From Plantago elongata (Eukaryota; Streptophyta; Magnoliopsida; Lamiales; Plantaginaceae): DNA of 64,000 nucleotides. The position numbers and the translations under genes are program-made. Below, in pieces: positions 48,085 to 61,331 of this stretch (position 1 is the stretch's first letter; each line of letters begins with the position of its first letter). The stretch spans positions 87,079-151,078 of the forward strand of contig JAYMSP010000004.1 of assembly GCA_036897095.1 (NCBI GenBank), given 5' to 3'. The notes beneath the pieces are model-generated. The model was not told the DNA's origin, ran no database searches, and was given only the letters and a program-made list of their open reading frames with translations.

Positions 48085-51000
48085 ATGGAAATGATGATGA
48101 ACGGTGGATTGAATGTTTCCGATGAAATATTGGGCACTTTTGCTCCGATTGTTGTTTACTGGGTTTACTCTGGGATTTACGTACTCTTAGGATCGCTTGA
48201 CAATTACAGGCTTCATTCCAAGAAGGACGAAGATGAGAAGAATTTGGTCCCTAAGATAGACGTTGTCAAAGGGGTTCTTCTCCAGCAGCTTGTTCAGGCT
48301 CTTGTTGCTACCATTCTCTTTGCTGTGAGTCTACTCTTCTTTTGCATGTCTTCTTTCTCTCTCAATTATTTATTTATTGTGCTTTCATTTCTATCTATGT
48401 ACTTTGCTTAATTTCAGTTCCTAGATTATAGATACGTACGATCTTCTTCATTTATGGTTGCGTATCTTCATTTTGATGCCCTTTTTTGTTCATCGCTTCA
48501 GTCAATTTTACTGCTTCTTTAGTTGTGAGGCATTCTGGGAACTATAATTGATCGAGGTATTTCCTTTTTCTGAGAAATTATTTTTGTTTTCTGGATGTAT
48601 TTACTGTCTTCATTTGTGAAATATCCTACCAACTGGTTGTGTGGTGCGTGATAGCTTAGATTGAAGGCTGCATATTGTCGGTGTTCGGAACACCAAACCC
48701 GTACTTTCTTACAGTTTATGTATCTAAGAGCATGATTCTTTGAGCTCGTTATTTGTTGTCTCTGTGGTCCTCATTTGTTTAAGGTTGAGGTTTCTCGGGT
48801 TTGCTTCCAGTCGTATTTCAGTTTCGTACGTGTTCTAATTCTGGTGCATAAATTGATTGATGGAGAAGAAGCTTACAGACGAGAATAGTTGAGATTGGAA
48901 GCAAAAATACATTTAGGGTGTTTATTTTAACTGTATCTACGTACCCCACGCGTACAATTATGGAGATTGGGCTGACATAACCTTTAGGGTGTAAGTGTTG
49001 GCTGTTTATAAGAATAACGATAAGTTTGTGTTCGTTAACTTACGTAACGTAGAGACACTGCAGTAGCTATATATGCTCCATGGTTGGTGGCTTGGTGCAT
49101 CCTTTTTTCACTACCTTCCTAGTACCAATTATATTCTAGGTATGATCCTCTTCTGGAAATTAATTTAGTTACTGAATGACTACTTAAAAAGGCTTGATTA
49201 GTTAATTCATGCCATTCTGATCACAAAGTTATTCTATAATTGGGAATATGCATCCGGGTGGTTGGTAAAAAAGGCTTATGTTGAGATCTAGAGATATTCT
49301 GTATGTTATTGCTTTTCATGGCAGGGTTAGCCAATTCCATTATGGTTCTTACTACTTTTAGGCTAATATCTTCAATACCCCTTTTGTCCGTTTTCTGGTC
49401 CGATAATGAGTTTCCATGAAAGTCGCTGCTTTTTTGTTTGTCGTTTTGTTCACCCTTTCTTTATTAAGTTCATCCTTCTCCACTTATATCTGAGTGTTAA
49501 TGCATCTAGTACAATGTTTGATGTTTTGGAAGAACTACTGTGAGAAGATTTGATTGACGCAGAATGGATACAACTTTTTTCCTGATCGAGCGATAGGTTT
49601 ATTTTCAGTCTCATCGTCATTTGCTTAATTTCATATCCTTTTCCCTTCTACATTGAAAAGAAACAAGCCATGTTGAATTTTGCCTCATTTCATGGTATAT
49701 GGAATTCTGTCTTTGTTTTTATTATTTTTCTTTTGTGGGGGCTGTTTGGGGGGGGGGGGGGGGGGGAGCAAACAAAGACACGTGATAGATTGTTCGCCAA
49801 TGCCAATGATGAGGTTGGTGGGTAACCCTAAAATATGACAAGTATATAAGTCTATGGAAGTGTGGACATTTGGATTTAAAAGAAAACGATTGCTTGAATA
49901 CACGTGGTGATTTTCAGGTAAATGTAATTACAATAATAACTGGGTCGGAGATTTGTAATCTAGCAGATAACAAATGCTATACTCAAAGATACCCTCTCCC
50001 AGACTATGTCACACTCCATGCTTAGCAGCCTTCCCAGTTATACACTATTGTGGCACAAGATGGAGTACAATTCTGGTACTAGTTTTAAGTACCAGTCCAA
50101 ATGTGCCACATTGCTGACCAAACATCACTTTTTGTATCGACTCTAATGCATGATTCAACGAATGGTATGGTGACAGATTAATCCAGTCTCCTATGTTGCA
50201 TATAAATAAGCATGTGACAGTTACTGGTGTCTTTATATGGTTCCGTGCACTTGCGTAAAAATTACATCGGAGCGAAATGAGATAGTGGACAGGGTTATGA
50301 TTATGAGTACCTCAAAAACTAAAACAGAACATCAGATTTGAACTTATTATCTTGTTATCCAATTTGTGGAGCAGGTTCTCCTCGGCTTTTGCTTACATGT
50401 ATATCTAGAAGGGCTACTTGCATAGTCAATTATATGAAGTTAAGGACAATTGGGAATATTTTCTATAACATTGAAACTGCAATGTTCTAGCCCTCATATG
50501 TTTAATGCGTTCTGTTTTTTGTTGTCCTATAACTTCAGTGTTAAGAGATCATGTTATCAGGTTTCTAAACTGGGCTTCTGCTATTTTCTGGCTTGTTAAT
50601 GAGATACATTTGCTATGTAGGTTACTGGAAGTGACCCAGAATCCGTGCAATCTGAAAATACTTCCCTTCTCGTTCTTGCTAGACAATTATTTGTAGGAAT
50701 GATGGTGTTAGACACTTGGCAGTACTTCATGCACCGATACATGCACCACAACAAGTTCTTATATCGTCATATCCATTCTCAACACCATCGGCTAGTTGTT
50801 CCTTATGCTTTTGGAGCATTATACAACCACCCTGTGGAAGGTCTGCTGCTTGACACTATTGGCGGAGCTTTATCTTTCCTTCTTTCAGGCATGTCCCCGA
50901 GAACTTCCATCTTCTTCTTTTCATTTGCAACACTCAAAACAGTTGATGACCACTGTGGGCTATGGCTACCTGGCAACCTATTCCACCTGTTCTTCAGAAA

Positions 51001-51175
51001 CAACTCTGCGTATCATGACATTCATCACCAGCTCTACGGCAACAAGTACAACTTTTCGCAGCCCTTCTTTGTCATGTGGGATAGGATCCTAGGTACTTAC
51101 ATGCCATATTCACTTGAGAAGAAATCTGGAGGCGGTTTTGAAGCACGGCCAACTAAGGAGTGCAAGGCAAACTGA
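48085..51175 (+). CDS. SBH1: Sphinganine C4-monooxygenase (sphingoid base hydroxylase)
   Basis: Two exons, 48085-48324 and 50621-51175, joined in phase 0, give 264 residues (Arabidopsis SBH1 is 260). The enzyme is an ER membrane fatty acid hydroxylase-type di-iron oxygenase. It hydroxylates C4 of long-chain bases, making the trihydroxy bases of plant ceramides. Histidine boxes are HRYMH (118-122), HSQHH (132-136) and HDIHH (212-216), with the further family signatures YAFGALYNHPVEGLLLD and SQPFFVMWDRILGTYMP. Hydrophobic segments are near 20-40, 70-85, 95-112 and 155-180. The 2.3-kb intron contains a 19-base G run. All metal ligand boxes are intact, so it is expected to be active. SBH1 and SBH2 cannot be told apart here. 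Confidence 0.95.
49748..49766 (+). repeat. Poly(G) run of 19 in the SBH intron
   Basis: An uninterrupted run of G on the coding strand, within intron 1. It would allow G-quadruplex formation in DNA or pre-mRNA. Its length may be a sequencing estimate. Confidence 0.8.
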
Positions 51176-53809
51176 TTAGTGGCTGTAACAAGAGTGTATC
51201 AAAATAGTTTTTTTGAGCTTCAGTGGATTTATGACCTGTACAGTGATATATTCTATCATATATTGTTGTATAATGAGCTCTTGGTACAAGCAAGAGCTCG
51301 AGATAAGTGATGTAAGTCAAAGTAATTTCGTGGTGGCGGTCTGCAGCCCCTTGTGTTGTTTAGTTCTCTGTGATCTTGGTTTGTGACGATTGTGGTTCTT
51401 TTCTTGTTCAATTTAGAATTGGCTGCTGACTATACAGTTGATGTTTCCTTGGTAGAGTAACAGTTTTTTTGAAGAAATCGTGTGCTTATATTACATCAAT
51501 ACTCAATAAATAGGTGAATCTAATTTGTTATGTGCTTGATGAATTCCCTTCCCTGATAAGGTAGGTTTTAGACACTGTCTGGTTAATGCTTGCCTTGATT
51601 GTCACATTGCTTGCTTAACAAGGATTCTAGTCATCTGTTTCCTTTACGGTCTGACATTTGATGTAGAAATTATAGGGACAAGTATGCTAGGAAAGGATAA
51701 GCTCTTGCTCATTACTCACAAAATTATGTTCGGGGGGGGGGGGGGGGGGGGGGACATGCGCAGTTCTTTCTGTGCACTAATACTCTTGTGAGTTATGTAT
51801 GGTGAATAATGCATTTCAATCGAGCTGTTTTGTGATACTACATGCAAATAGTTGGACTATCAAACAAGAGAGTCCATTAATATCTACTGGGAATGTATGG
51901 CTTAACAAATCTGGGTTGGTTTGTGGTGCTTTCTGCCTTGAATGTGCGTTTCCCCAATTGGTCCTGCTACTCATTATCAGTTCATTGTCAAGATGTTTAG
52001 TCCCTATCATTCCTGTTTAACATTCATACTCTATTGATTGAGAGTAACATCATCAAGAGAGCAACTATTGAGACGTACCTAGCCTGTCAGAAAATCATCA
52101 AGGTTAGTATTAATCAAAACATTTATATTTTTAGTTTTAGTTTGTTTTTTTATATTACAAAAAAAACTCATTTTGTGATAGATCTTTTGATTAATAATAT
52201 TCAATTGAGTAATTCTCTTGAGTCTTGACAACATGGTTGGTCTCTAAGTAAGTTATTTAGAGGTCACCTTAAAGATTTGTATCGATTGATGGTAATTTAT
52301 GCAGAGACGTCAGACATTGAGATATTTTTACTTAAAAGCATGATGAATTGATAATACAATAGCTTATGGGACCTTTAAGAAATTTTGTTTGTATTTTGGT
52401 GCACTTTTGTGGTTTTGTTTGCAGATCTTGATATTTTAGTCGGCAAATCCTCCAAGGCACTGTATGGCTAAATTATCATAGGACTATCTGGTATATTTTT
52501 CTCAACATTGTTTCTCAAGAAGGCATGATGAATTCAAACCTGTGCCATTTTTTAACTTTTCTTTTTTTTTTTTTGATTTTATGTAAATTTTATCTTGAAT
52601 CAGGAACTTTCTATGTAGCAAAGTCATACATATTATGCTAGGAGACATCACTGTTAAATTTTGATTAGGAGAGCATGACTGACGCCAACAGTCAAGTTGA
52701 TAAGCCAGCGGAATCAAAATCATCATAAATATTGGATTATTCTTTGGTATGACAATCTGCTCTACGCCGTAATGCTTTAAATGTTGTATCGTATTCTAGT
52801 GATAATGCGAGATTTGGGTCCCGATACATCCATCGACATATATCTTGCAATTAAGCCAGCCATTGATGAGTTCGGTTAAGGAACAGACTAGTTAATAGCT
52901 AGCCATGGTGTGGCATTGATGTGAACAACGTGTACCTGGAGTCCTGGATGTTAGAAGGATTGGATTATGGATGTGATCAATTATCACTGGCATAACATTT
53001 ACTAGGATCTCTATACTGGGGTCTCTGATGGCTGCTTTACCTTTCGCTTTTAATTTCTAGTGGTGTCCGTACCACAAATCATCTATGGTCCATGTTTCTG
53101 AAATCCGATCCAACTGCACGACTGGACTAGTTGAACCACGAACTGATAGCCAGCTCAGCTGGGTACGAAATTGATGCAGTGCCTCTCGATGCCTAAAGTG
53201 TTCTGCACTTTTATGTGTTTTATGTTCTACACATGAAGAATCGGCATGACCTGTAATGCCTCCTGAGGTAGCTACGAATAAGCCCTCGATCAGTGCATGG
53301 TGCACCCGGTGGGATCTCTTATACCAAGGTCGCTGATTCGGCCTTTCTGGTTTCGGGTTTTAGCTGAAGGAATCTAATGTTAGTTTTACTTAATGCGTTC
53401 TTAATACGAGAGATTTGAACGTGGAACTGTGAGTTCAGTCATCAGTACTGCTGTGAACTTTATAATATGCAAGTGAAATCATTTATATGTGAAAAGACAG
53501 AATATGCTTCTTAAATTTATAATTTTATGAAGCAAACTAGTTACATAAATTTATAATTTTATTGCCTTGAACTTAACCAGATCAAATTATTGATGTACAT
53601 ATGCAGGGGTATTAAATCAGATATCAAGTAAACAATTCTTTTGATGAAAATCTGACTTTGATCCACCATTGCTTCCAATGCATAGTAACTAGAAAACTAA
53701 ATAGACATTGCACAATATTGACAACATGATGCATTACAGAACAAATTTTAGCATATTCAACTACAGATCACAGGAAATTCTTGCTGTCCTGTATCTTGCA
53801 CCGCAGCTC
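51176..53809. other. Intergenic region downstream of SBH1
   Basis: It starts with the SBH1 3'UTR. A G run of 22 lies at 51732-51753. No other gene is supported, and the open frames seen here are short and without domain features. Confidence 0.5.
51732..51753 (+). repeat. Poly(G) run of 22
   Basis: A second uninterrupted G run, 2 kb from the first and about 560 bp downstream of the SBH1 stop. Confidence 0.8.
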
Positions 53810-54949
53810 TCAAGCTTTCAATCCTTCCGGAAATCTTGAAATCGGCGAAAAGGATTCTGACCTGACATTCCTTTTCAAGTTATTGAACTCGATGTTCTTG
53901 GCTCTATGAGCATCCAATGCCACTCCAACTGCTTTCTGACTCTTGCACCCTGAAAGAAAGTTGGGAAGCCTTTTCGGCAGGTCTTTCGAAGAACCATTGT
54001 TTGACTTGAAGTCCTCTGATAAATCGGCTGCACTGGCAGTGACTACACTCCAGTCTATGCTCGCCTCACTCGGGGCGTAACAGGTCGTGGGACGATAAAG
54101 GTCTCCTTTTGACAAGCTCTCAATTTCAAATAAATCCGAGCTTGCATCGCTAAAATCATCATCGTGCGCTTCACTGATAACCGTAGGGGCAGCATCGGCT
54201 ACTCGAGGCACAGTCGCGTCCCAGCTCAACATGGTTAATTTGTTCTTCATGCTCAAGAGATTATTCTCATTCTCCATGTGCGGAGAGCCAAATACTTGTA
54301 TTGTTGTCTGTTTAATGGGATTTACTCCCAATATTGGTTCGTTAAACTTGACAAAGCGTTCACCCGAGTGCGATTTACTTACCAGATGATCGTCTCTCGT
54401 TTTATCAGCTGCGCATAGCTTGCCGTTTCTTGAACTGTTTCTGGAACGTGTTTCCTCATAATGTTCATCAATGTCTACAGAACTCTTGTCTCCACAAGAA
54501 CATCCAATTCTGCCAAGAAAACTCTGCTTCTTTGGTTTCAGAGGTTGCTTGGTTCTTCGAATGCCGTGCAGTAGCTTACTTCTGCTGTTCTGGCTACTAT
54601 CGGACCAAATGCTTGGCGTTGCATTTTGAGACCGCTCTTTGGGCATTAATGCTTTTAATGGCTCATCTTTGTTACCAAGTTGGCGAGAAGGGAAATACTT
54701 GCTAGGCGTGCTGTTTAACGCATCCTTGAAATACTTCTCAGCATTGAATACGTCTAATTCTCCGTCTTGTGCTACGTTTTTCCTTAACAGAACTGGATTT
54801 CGTGGTGTGGAGGTGTAGACTGCATCAGTGGTTGGGATTTTACCTCTTAACTGGAGTACATATGTTTCTTCAGCACCTTCAAAGTAGGAGCTGTTTGAAG
54901 AAGGAAATGTACTTGAAACTGGTGTCAATGTAAGCGTTGGCATCGACAT
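53810..54949 (-). CDS. PHYTOCHROME KINASE SUBSTRATE (PKS)-like protein
   Basis: One exon encodes 379 residues. PKS proteins are plant-specific, plasma-membrane-associated partners of phytochromes and phototropins in phototropism and leaf positioning. The recognised conserved blocks, in order, are LDVFNAEKYFKDAL (about 65-80), a Lys-rich patch with SFLGRIGCSC (about 142-152) and a VFGSP block (about 225). SDASSDLFEIESLS follows (about 268-281), then the hallmark TCYAPSEASIDWSVVTASAADLS (about 289-311) and a C-terminal GCKSQKAVGVALDAHR. The Cys pair after the basic patch matches the palmitoylation-type membrane motif known in PKS4-like members. The protein is otherwise low-complexity and disordered. 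By overall pattern it is nearer PKS1/PKS4 than PKS3. The start is the first of two close ATGs (MSMPTLTL). The gene is complete. Confidence 0.9.
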   Translation of the reverse strand: MSMPTLTLTPVSSTFPSSNSSYFEGAEETYVLQLRGKIPTTDAVYTSTPRNPVLLRKNVAQDGELDVFNAEKYFKDALNSTPSKYFPSRQLGNKDEPLKALMPKERSQNATPSIWSDSSQNSRSKLLHGIRRTKQPLKPKKQSFLGRIGCSCGDKSSVDIDEHYEETRSRNSSRNGKLCAADKTRDDHLVSKSHSGERFVKFNEPILGVNPIKQTTIQVFGSPHMENENNLLSMKNKLTMLSWDATVPRVADAAPTVISEAHDDDFSDASSDLFEIESLSKGDLYRPTTCYAPSEASIDWSVVTASAADLSEDFKSNNGSSKDLPKRLPNFLSGCKSQKAVGVALDAHRAKNIEFNNLKRNVRSESFSPISRFPEGLKA

Positions 54950-56325
54950 CTTTTGCCGGTGGAAACAAAAAATAGCTAGAAGAGTTTATGGGGCTGGATT
55001 AACAGAAATGAGAAAACAGTACACCAACTTAGGATTCAAAATGTGAGTCTTCGGTGCAGATTAAAGGTGTTTTGGCAACTTGGATAAGCTATGAACAAGT
55101 GAAGTTATTATATAGATGGTAGGATATGCAGTGTAGTTTGCAAATGGGACTAGAGGAGTCTGTCACATTGAATAGTGATCTTGACTGACTTAATGTTTCT
55201 CATTCTTCTTCTGGAGCTAGATCTTATCTGTAGCCTTTTTGCTTTTAATTTCCTCTACAAGTGATGTTGATGGGGTTTTGGCTCAATCAGTCTCTTTTAC
55301 TCTCAGAATAAAGTATATCAACAATCAACTCCAGGAACGGTTTAGTTCAATGGTTACTGTCTTCTGCATTTCCGTCGAATTGTGATTGGTGTGTTTCGAC
55401 TTTCAACCGTGTCATGTTTCGGGAAGGACGTGTCGACAATGAAATAAAGCTACTCATTTCTACCATTGTGAAGGGAAAAGAGAAAGAACTGGAAGAGGAG
55501 GTGGGCCATCTACTTATTGACAGAACCAAAGGTTGATACAAGGCTTGCCCAAATCATATGGCTGTAATTGTTGAAGTACAGAACACCATAAAAGGAACCC
55601 CTATTGAAATCAATGCAATTTTTTCTTGCATGTGATGAAGTAAGTATGGTATCCGCCTATCCATTTCAAGACAAGAGAAACCAATGAGCCTCTAATTCTT
55701 GTTCTATACATATTCAGCAAGTAACTATCGTCTTTCATCTAGACCCACTACTGAATCTGAGGAGCTCAGTTGACTCACTCTACTGGCTCTGAATGCAGCA
55801 TACATCAAGCGTGACGAATCTTGAGATGATCGAAACACCATTACTACGATAGTTAAAGGCAACGTTAAACAAAAAGTTCGTCAAGTCCCCCAAGAACAAA
55901 CCAGGCAACAAATAATTATCAGTAAGCATTCAAGAAACAACACCAGTATGACAATAAAATTAACACTGCTCAAAGTTGTAGTGTCTCGATACACAAAAAC
56001 CTTGGAAACTAGAGGAAAAAGAAACAACATATACCAAGTAACTGTCTACAGGTAGTTGCTGCTCTTCTTTTCCTATCCTGGGTGCGGTGGAGATGGGCTA
56101 ATTTTTTGGGATCAGCAAGATAACTCTAGTATTACATGACCAGTACAATCTATTAATCATATAACCATTCCTAGAAAATAAGTGCAAAACACCCCTTCTA
56201 TATTCATCCGGCAAAACTCACTGTGACATGGGCAATGCGTGCGTTCTTGGAGTGATGAAAGATATCAAAGAATTGCCGCTCGAAAATCATGCCATCGATC
56301 GTTCTTGACCTGGTTTTGCTGAACT
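54950..56325. other. Intergenic between PKS-like and PMT genes
   Basis: Contains the PKS-like promoter and 5'UTR (about 54950-55150) and the PMT 3'UTR (near 56100-56325). I see no other gene. Confidence 0.5.
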
Positions 56326-59315
56326 TCACTGTGTGGAAGTGGTGTTACCCACCCAGTATTGCTTAACTGATATCAGTATCTTCTCAGGAACAAGGGGTCC
56401 ATCCTCGTGGTCCAACATTTTGGATTCCCATTTCATGCCTCCGATCATCTTCTTCACTTTCACTAGTACATCAACTTCATCTCTGAATATAACTGCACCT
56501 TCTGGCCGCAGAATCCGGTCCATCTCCAATAAAATATCTTCGAAGTCACACCTGTATTCGTTTGTTCAGGTCACCTCACATTGAAAAAAAAGGGGAAAAA
56601 AAGGAGGGATATCCAATGTACTTCTAGCAAGCCCAACACAGGTCAGAGGACTATTGAGAATTTGAGATAACAAACACGTCTTTATCTTCAGAGAGAGGCT
56701 TATGGGAAAGAAATACCAGTTGCTGTTATCTGGTTTAGTGAGCTGATAGCATATATAAACATACACTTCAGCAGGCTTATATAGTTATCACATTAAAGGA
56801 CTTGATTATAACACATAAATGTTTACTGCAACTATCAGCCTACGGGGGCAGAGGACACAGAGTTGAGGACTGACAATTACACCCATAAGGGAATACCAGA
56901 CACTTACTTGTCCTTGTACAAGCTAAAAACACCATTAGCATGGATGAGATCGTAAGTCCTTGGGTAGGTTGAGAACGCTTCACACCTGAAAAAAAAACAC
57001 CAGAATATGAGTAAGTACGTTGTGGCCAGATAAACCCAAATATTCAATCAGAAGCTATACATGAAAGCAAATAGTTTTCCTTTTCGGCCCTTTGATGAAA
57101 TTAGACTTTATTCGGGGCGTATTTGAAGGGCAACTGTTCTGTAAATAAATTTTGCTTGGGGCACTACCAACATGAAATCACCCAGATTAATTGTTTCAAA
57201 ACTATATTTTAAAGCCTGAAAACCGGCAATGTGAATGAGCTCTAAAAGGTCCAACCCTATGATTCTAATGACTCCTGCAATCAGGCAGTAACATCTAAAA
57301 CACAAATTAAAGACCAGAAGATAATAGTATCAAACAGGAGAAAGATATCATCATAAAGCCGGAGGATGAGAGGGCCACTGAGACAGGATTTGTTTGTAAG
57401 AAGATACGTATAGGGGTAAGAATAAATGCTCACCAATCATGGTAGATACCAATTAATCCTCGTTCAAAAATGGCACCAAGAGTATTTTTCTTTGCAATAG
57501 TTGGTACAACATTCATGACCCAAAGTTTTGGAGATTGAAGTGCCGCCGCAAACCCACCAAGTCCAGCATTCATATCCATGATGTTGCGGTAGCGTCCAGA
57601 GTCCAGAATTTTGTTGATCTTTCTGTAAGCATTAACATGCTTTTTCCATTGCTTATTGTCTTCGTGATAGGCTGCAACAGATACACCAGGAACTAAGCCA
57701 CTTGCAATTCTTGGGGGAACTGCATAAAGCCTCTCCGGGAATGGTTTGAGATCCCCACTAGCAACTTCATCACTACTAGCAGTGTTGTATGGGGTAATGC
57801 ACTGGTCCATTTTCTTATACCTGATAAACAACACAACCAGTGTAAATTATTCAGGCCCAATTTCAATTACAGCCCAACTAGCAGCAATAAGCACACAAGA
57901 GATGAGGAATTCAATCCAAATGCCAGACATGCATTTACGTATCCATACCAGACATTATCTGCGTCTTCAGCTTTACAGAATGATGCTCCAGCATTGTCTT
58001 GTGAAGCACGACAAGCTTCTGTGTCCATTTTCTTTTGCCAAATGGCGATTTCACCTTTCTCGGACTTCTTCTCCCAGCAGAGGAGTTTAGCAGCCTCTTC
58101 GATCTTGCTCTGTTCCTCCTGCAGCTCTTCCATTGGACGCTGCCATGCCTTGTAATTAACCTTCCAGTTGATTGGAGGGCCTGAAAGCACCCAGTAGCCA
58201 CCAGGTCTTAGCACACGATCAACTTCCTTCATGTATAGTCCATCTGGGCAGAGGAAGAACCAAAACGTTATAGATTACCGCAGCTCTATGATTACAAGAA
58301 ACCATTTATGGACAGGAATATACATCACCGTATTTGTTCTTACCATTTATCCCCCAAGGGATGAGACAACGAGAACAATGAGCCATGTCAAAAGCTCTAG
58401 CTGGATATGGCATTCTTATTGTTCCAAGAACACCAATGACAGCAGGTACACCTCTTTCAAGAGCAAATTGAACCTGTGCTTCATGTGAGTCCCTCGGTGC
58501 AAAAGACATAGCCACGACATTTTTCTTCCATAGGTATGCTCCCCAACTAGCAACCTGAACAAACAAGAAGGTGAGATTTTAACTACACAGATAACACAAC
58601 AAAAGGTGAGATTTTAACAAGGAAATTGAACGAGTTACAAGAGATAATAAAATAGTATTTAACATACCCCACAACCAGTATCCAAGGCAGTCCTAACAGT
58701 TCCATTATCAAAAGGTATAACTGAAGCCAGCTGATCAATGTATTTATCAGCCCCTTGAGGAAATTGCGTCCCTCCACCAGGAAACCTAAATACATTTCCC
58801 TCATATTGTATCCAATTCTGGATAGCTTTCTCAACTGTCAAGCTCTTGTATGGAGCATTAGCATAGGGAACATAGTCGCGACTCTTAGGCCATGGGAATG
58901 GGGTAACATATCCTGGAGGAGCTGGAATAAGGCAATGTAGCTTTTCAGCATCCGGAGGACAGTGCCTTTCCCTGTAAATCATGTTTTCCCTTGGGAAAGT
59001 CATCGCACGCCTTTGATCCTGGCAAGGCGTGTAATCAGTGTATTGACCATCGCACGGCTTGTACACTGGTGATTTAGAATCAGAGTCTTCAATGATTCCA
59101 GCTTCACCACCGTGATGAGTTTCAAAATTGAGGTTTGGGAGGATATTGCAATTTGTTCCCGTCTTGGTCATCTCCAGTGCTATGCTGTCTCCCTTTCCGA
59201 AGCCACTTCTCTGCCATGCTCCTAGTAGATAGAAGAAGCAACACAGACCCGCTACTATAAAAATCGATACAGAACTCCTAGTCCTATTGTCCCCGGAATT
59301 AAACTTGTTCGCCAT
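56326..59315 (-). CDS. Golgi-type putative S-adenosylmethionine methyltransferase (PMT / DUF248)
   Basis: Six coding exons: 58668-59315, 58344-58554, 57949-58243, 57434-57820, 56908-56985 and 56326-56551, giving 614 residues. A single N-terminal membrane anchor ([20 protein letters not shown], about 15-34) makes it a type II Golgi protein. The DUF248 domain fills the rest. It includes Y.PC.D ([13 protein letters not shown]), [40 protein letters not shown] and the SAM-binding [15 protein letters not shown] split by intron 1. Also seen are [59 protein letters not shown] and [17 protein letters not shown]. The family includes QUA2 and is linked to pectin (homogalacturonan) methylation. This member resembles the PMT15-18 group. 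A 5'UTR intron (59324-60133) precedes the ATG. No break is seen. Confidence 0.95.
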
Positions 59316-60480
59316 CACTGGCCCTGAAATATTTATTATACCAATAATTAGTCAAGAATCAAGATGCAAGAAACGGTAGCTGAGTAGCATACCACCCATC
59401 CACTTGAAACACAAAATGGTAGATTCAATTAAAAAATGCACAAGAAAACAAAGCTGTAAACTTGATAGCAAGATCCATATCTTTGATAAACCAAAATGGC
59501 AAAAAAGGTGACCAAACTCATTCACGTGCCTTTTTTACTTTGCTTCGCTTTGGATCCACTTGCTAAACAGTAATGGCTAAACAAGCTAGTAACGATCACT
59601 CATAGTCACATCACTCACATGACAAGCATAAGCCAGAATGAGCAACCAGTTACTAGAACAGGCCATACGAGTTCCAGTGAAAGAACAGTAGATTGATCCA
59701 TATTACACCTTTAACTAGTAATGGCAAGATCCACATCCATAATACCAAGATCCAAGTAATCGGAAGAGCAGCAATCAAGAACAGACAAACTTTATCAATC
59801 ATTGAATTACCAAAGCAAGAAATAGATAAATGCCAAATGGAATCTGGAACAGTGAATATCATTCAATCAAGTGGCCCTCAAATCAAGTAACGTATGGTTG
59901 AATAATCGAATATAAATGCAAAAAAAAGTAATCTTTCCCACAATGAACAAACAGAATGCCACTCAATTAGCACACATCATCAAGTGGCAGAGCGTAAATC
60001 CAATTCAAGATTCAAACTTAATCCAAATCTTTAAAAAAAGCAAATCTTTCTCAAGAAAAAAGAAAAAAGAAACCATTTTTAAGCGAAAAAAAAACGATGT
60101 TGAAGAATTGGAAGCATAGAAGAAATGACATACCAGTCGCATGAATTGATGCAGACAGAGATCTGTAGAGCTGGAATTGAAAAGCCCCAATTGGTTGTTG
60201 ATTGAAACACAGGAAAAAGAGATTGAAGTGTATCGGTTTGTGTATAAGATGGGTTATCTGAAATTTTATGTTTGTGCGAGTTTGGTCTTAACAACTCGTC
60301 ATACCAAGGCAATTAATAAAGAAAGAGATCGAACATGCACGTCTCCTTCTCTCTCTCAATTCTCTCGATTTCTCACGGTCATTGCTTCTTTCCTTTTCCT
60401 CTTTTTCTTTTTACTATTTAATGCAATCATGAGAAGGGACACTCCCATTGGGCCCCCATCTTTATCATTATTACACTGTT
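59316..60480 (-). promoter_or_regulatory. 5'UTR, 5'UTR intron and promoter of the PMT gene
   Basis: The last 8 nt of the leader follow an acceptor (TTTCAG) at 59324-59329. The donor CTG|GTATGTCA is at 60133/60134. The leader exon probably reaches 60300-60350, where the plus strand is CT-rich. Long 5'UTR introns are common in plant housekeeping genes. Confidence 0.5.
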
Positions 60481-60506
60481 TCTGATTACATATTAATTCT
60501 TTCAAT

Positions 60507-61331
60507 CCATTTTAAATATAGACTGAGATATTATTAATTTTCATACTTTAAAAATACCGTATTTAATTCAAGTATCAAATATCAACCAATATATTTAATT
60601 TAGGTATTCCGATCAATTTTCACTCATTTTTCGATTAAGTTGATCGGTTCAACCAATTTTAACCAATTGTGTGACACGTGTCAGCATCTTGATAAATCTA
60701 AGACTTTAAAAAAATAAAAACTTAAAACGAAAAAAATAGTAAAAATTATTTTAAAATTTTAAAATAAAATTATAAAAATTGATAAAGAAATATTAAAAAA
60801 TTATAAAATTATTTTAAAAAATAAAATTATTAAAAATATAAAAAATAATAATAAAAATTAAAAAAATTATAATTGTTTTAAAAAATTATTATAAATTTTC
60901 TGAATATTTCAGACCTTTTCAAAATTTGAGTATGTTATAATATCCAAAGTTCAACACCAATTTATAAATATTCAGAAATTTTTTCATAATTTTTTATTAT
61001 TTTTTAATAATTTAATTTTTTAAAAATAATTTTGTATTTTTTTAATATTCTTTATGAAATTTTATAAATTTATTTTAATTTTTTAAAATATTTTTTTGTA
61101 ATATTTAAAAATATTTTTTTTTAAAGTCCTAAATTTATCAAGATGCTGACACGTGTCACACAATCGGTCAAAATTGACTGAACTGGTCAACTTAACCGGA
61201 AAATGGGTGAAAATTGATCTAAGTACCTAAATTGGAGATGTTGGTTGATATTTAGTATCTAAATTAAACACGACCTATTTGAAGTATGAAAAAAAAAACG
61301 TCTCATTTTAGAGTACCTAAAATGAATTTTA
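60507..61331. mobile_element. Foldback MITE of about 0.8 kb, nearly full-length palindrome
   Basis: The left arm (60507-60710) contains CATACTTTAAAAATACCGT, ATATCAACCAATATATTTAA and GTGTGACACGTGTCAGCATC plus TTGATAAAT. The right arm (61125-61331) has the same words as reverse complement. The AT-rich centre is also largely self-complementary, so transcription would give a hairpin several hundred bp long. It sits directly upstream of the PMT promoter. No target duplication was established. Confidence 0.65.

Noticed and set aside
53057-53305. Small minus-strand protein of 82 codons
   Set aside because: No recognisable family and no splice or promoter context. Treated as a chance frame.
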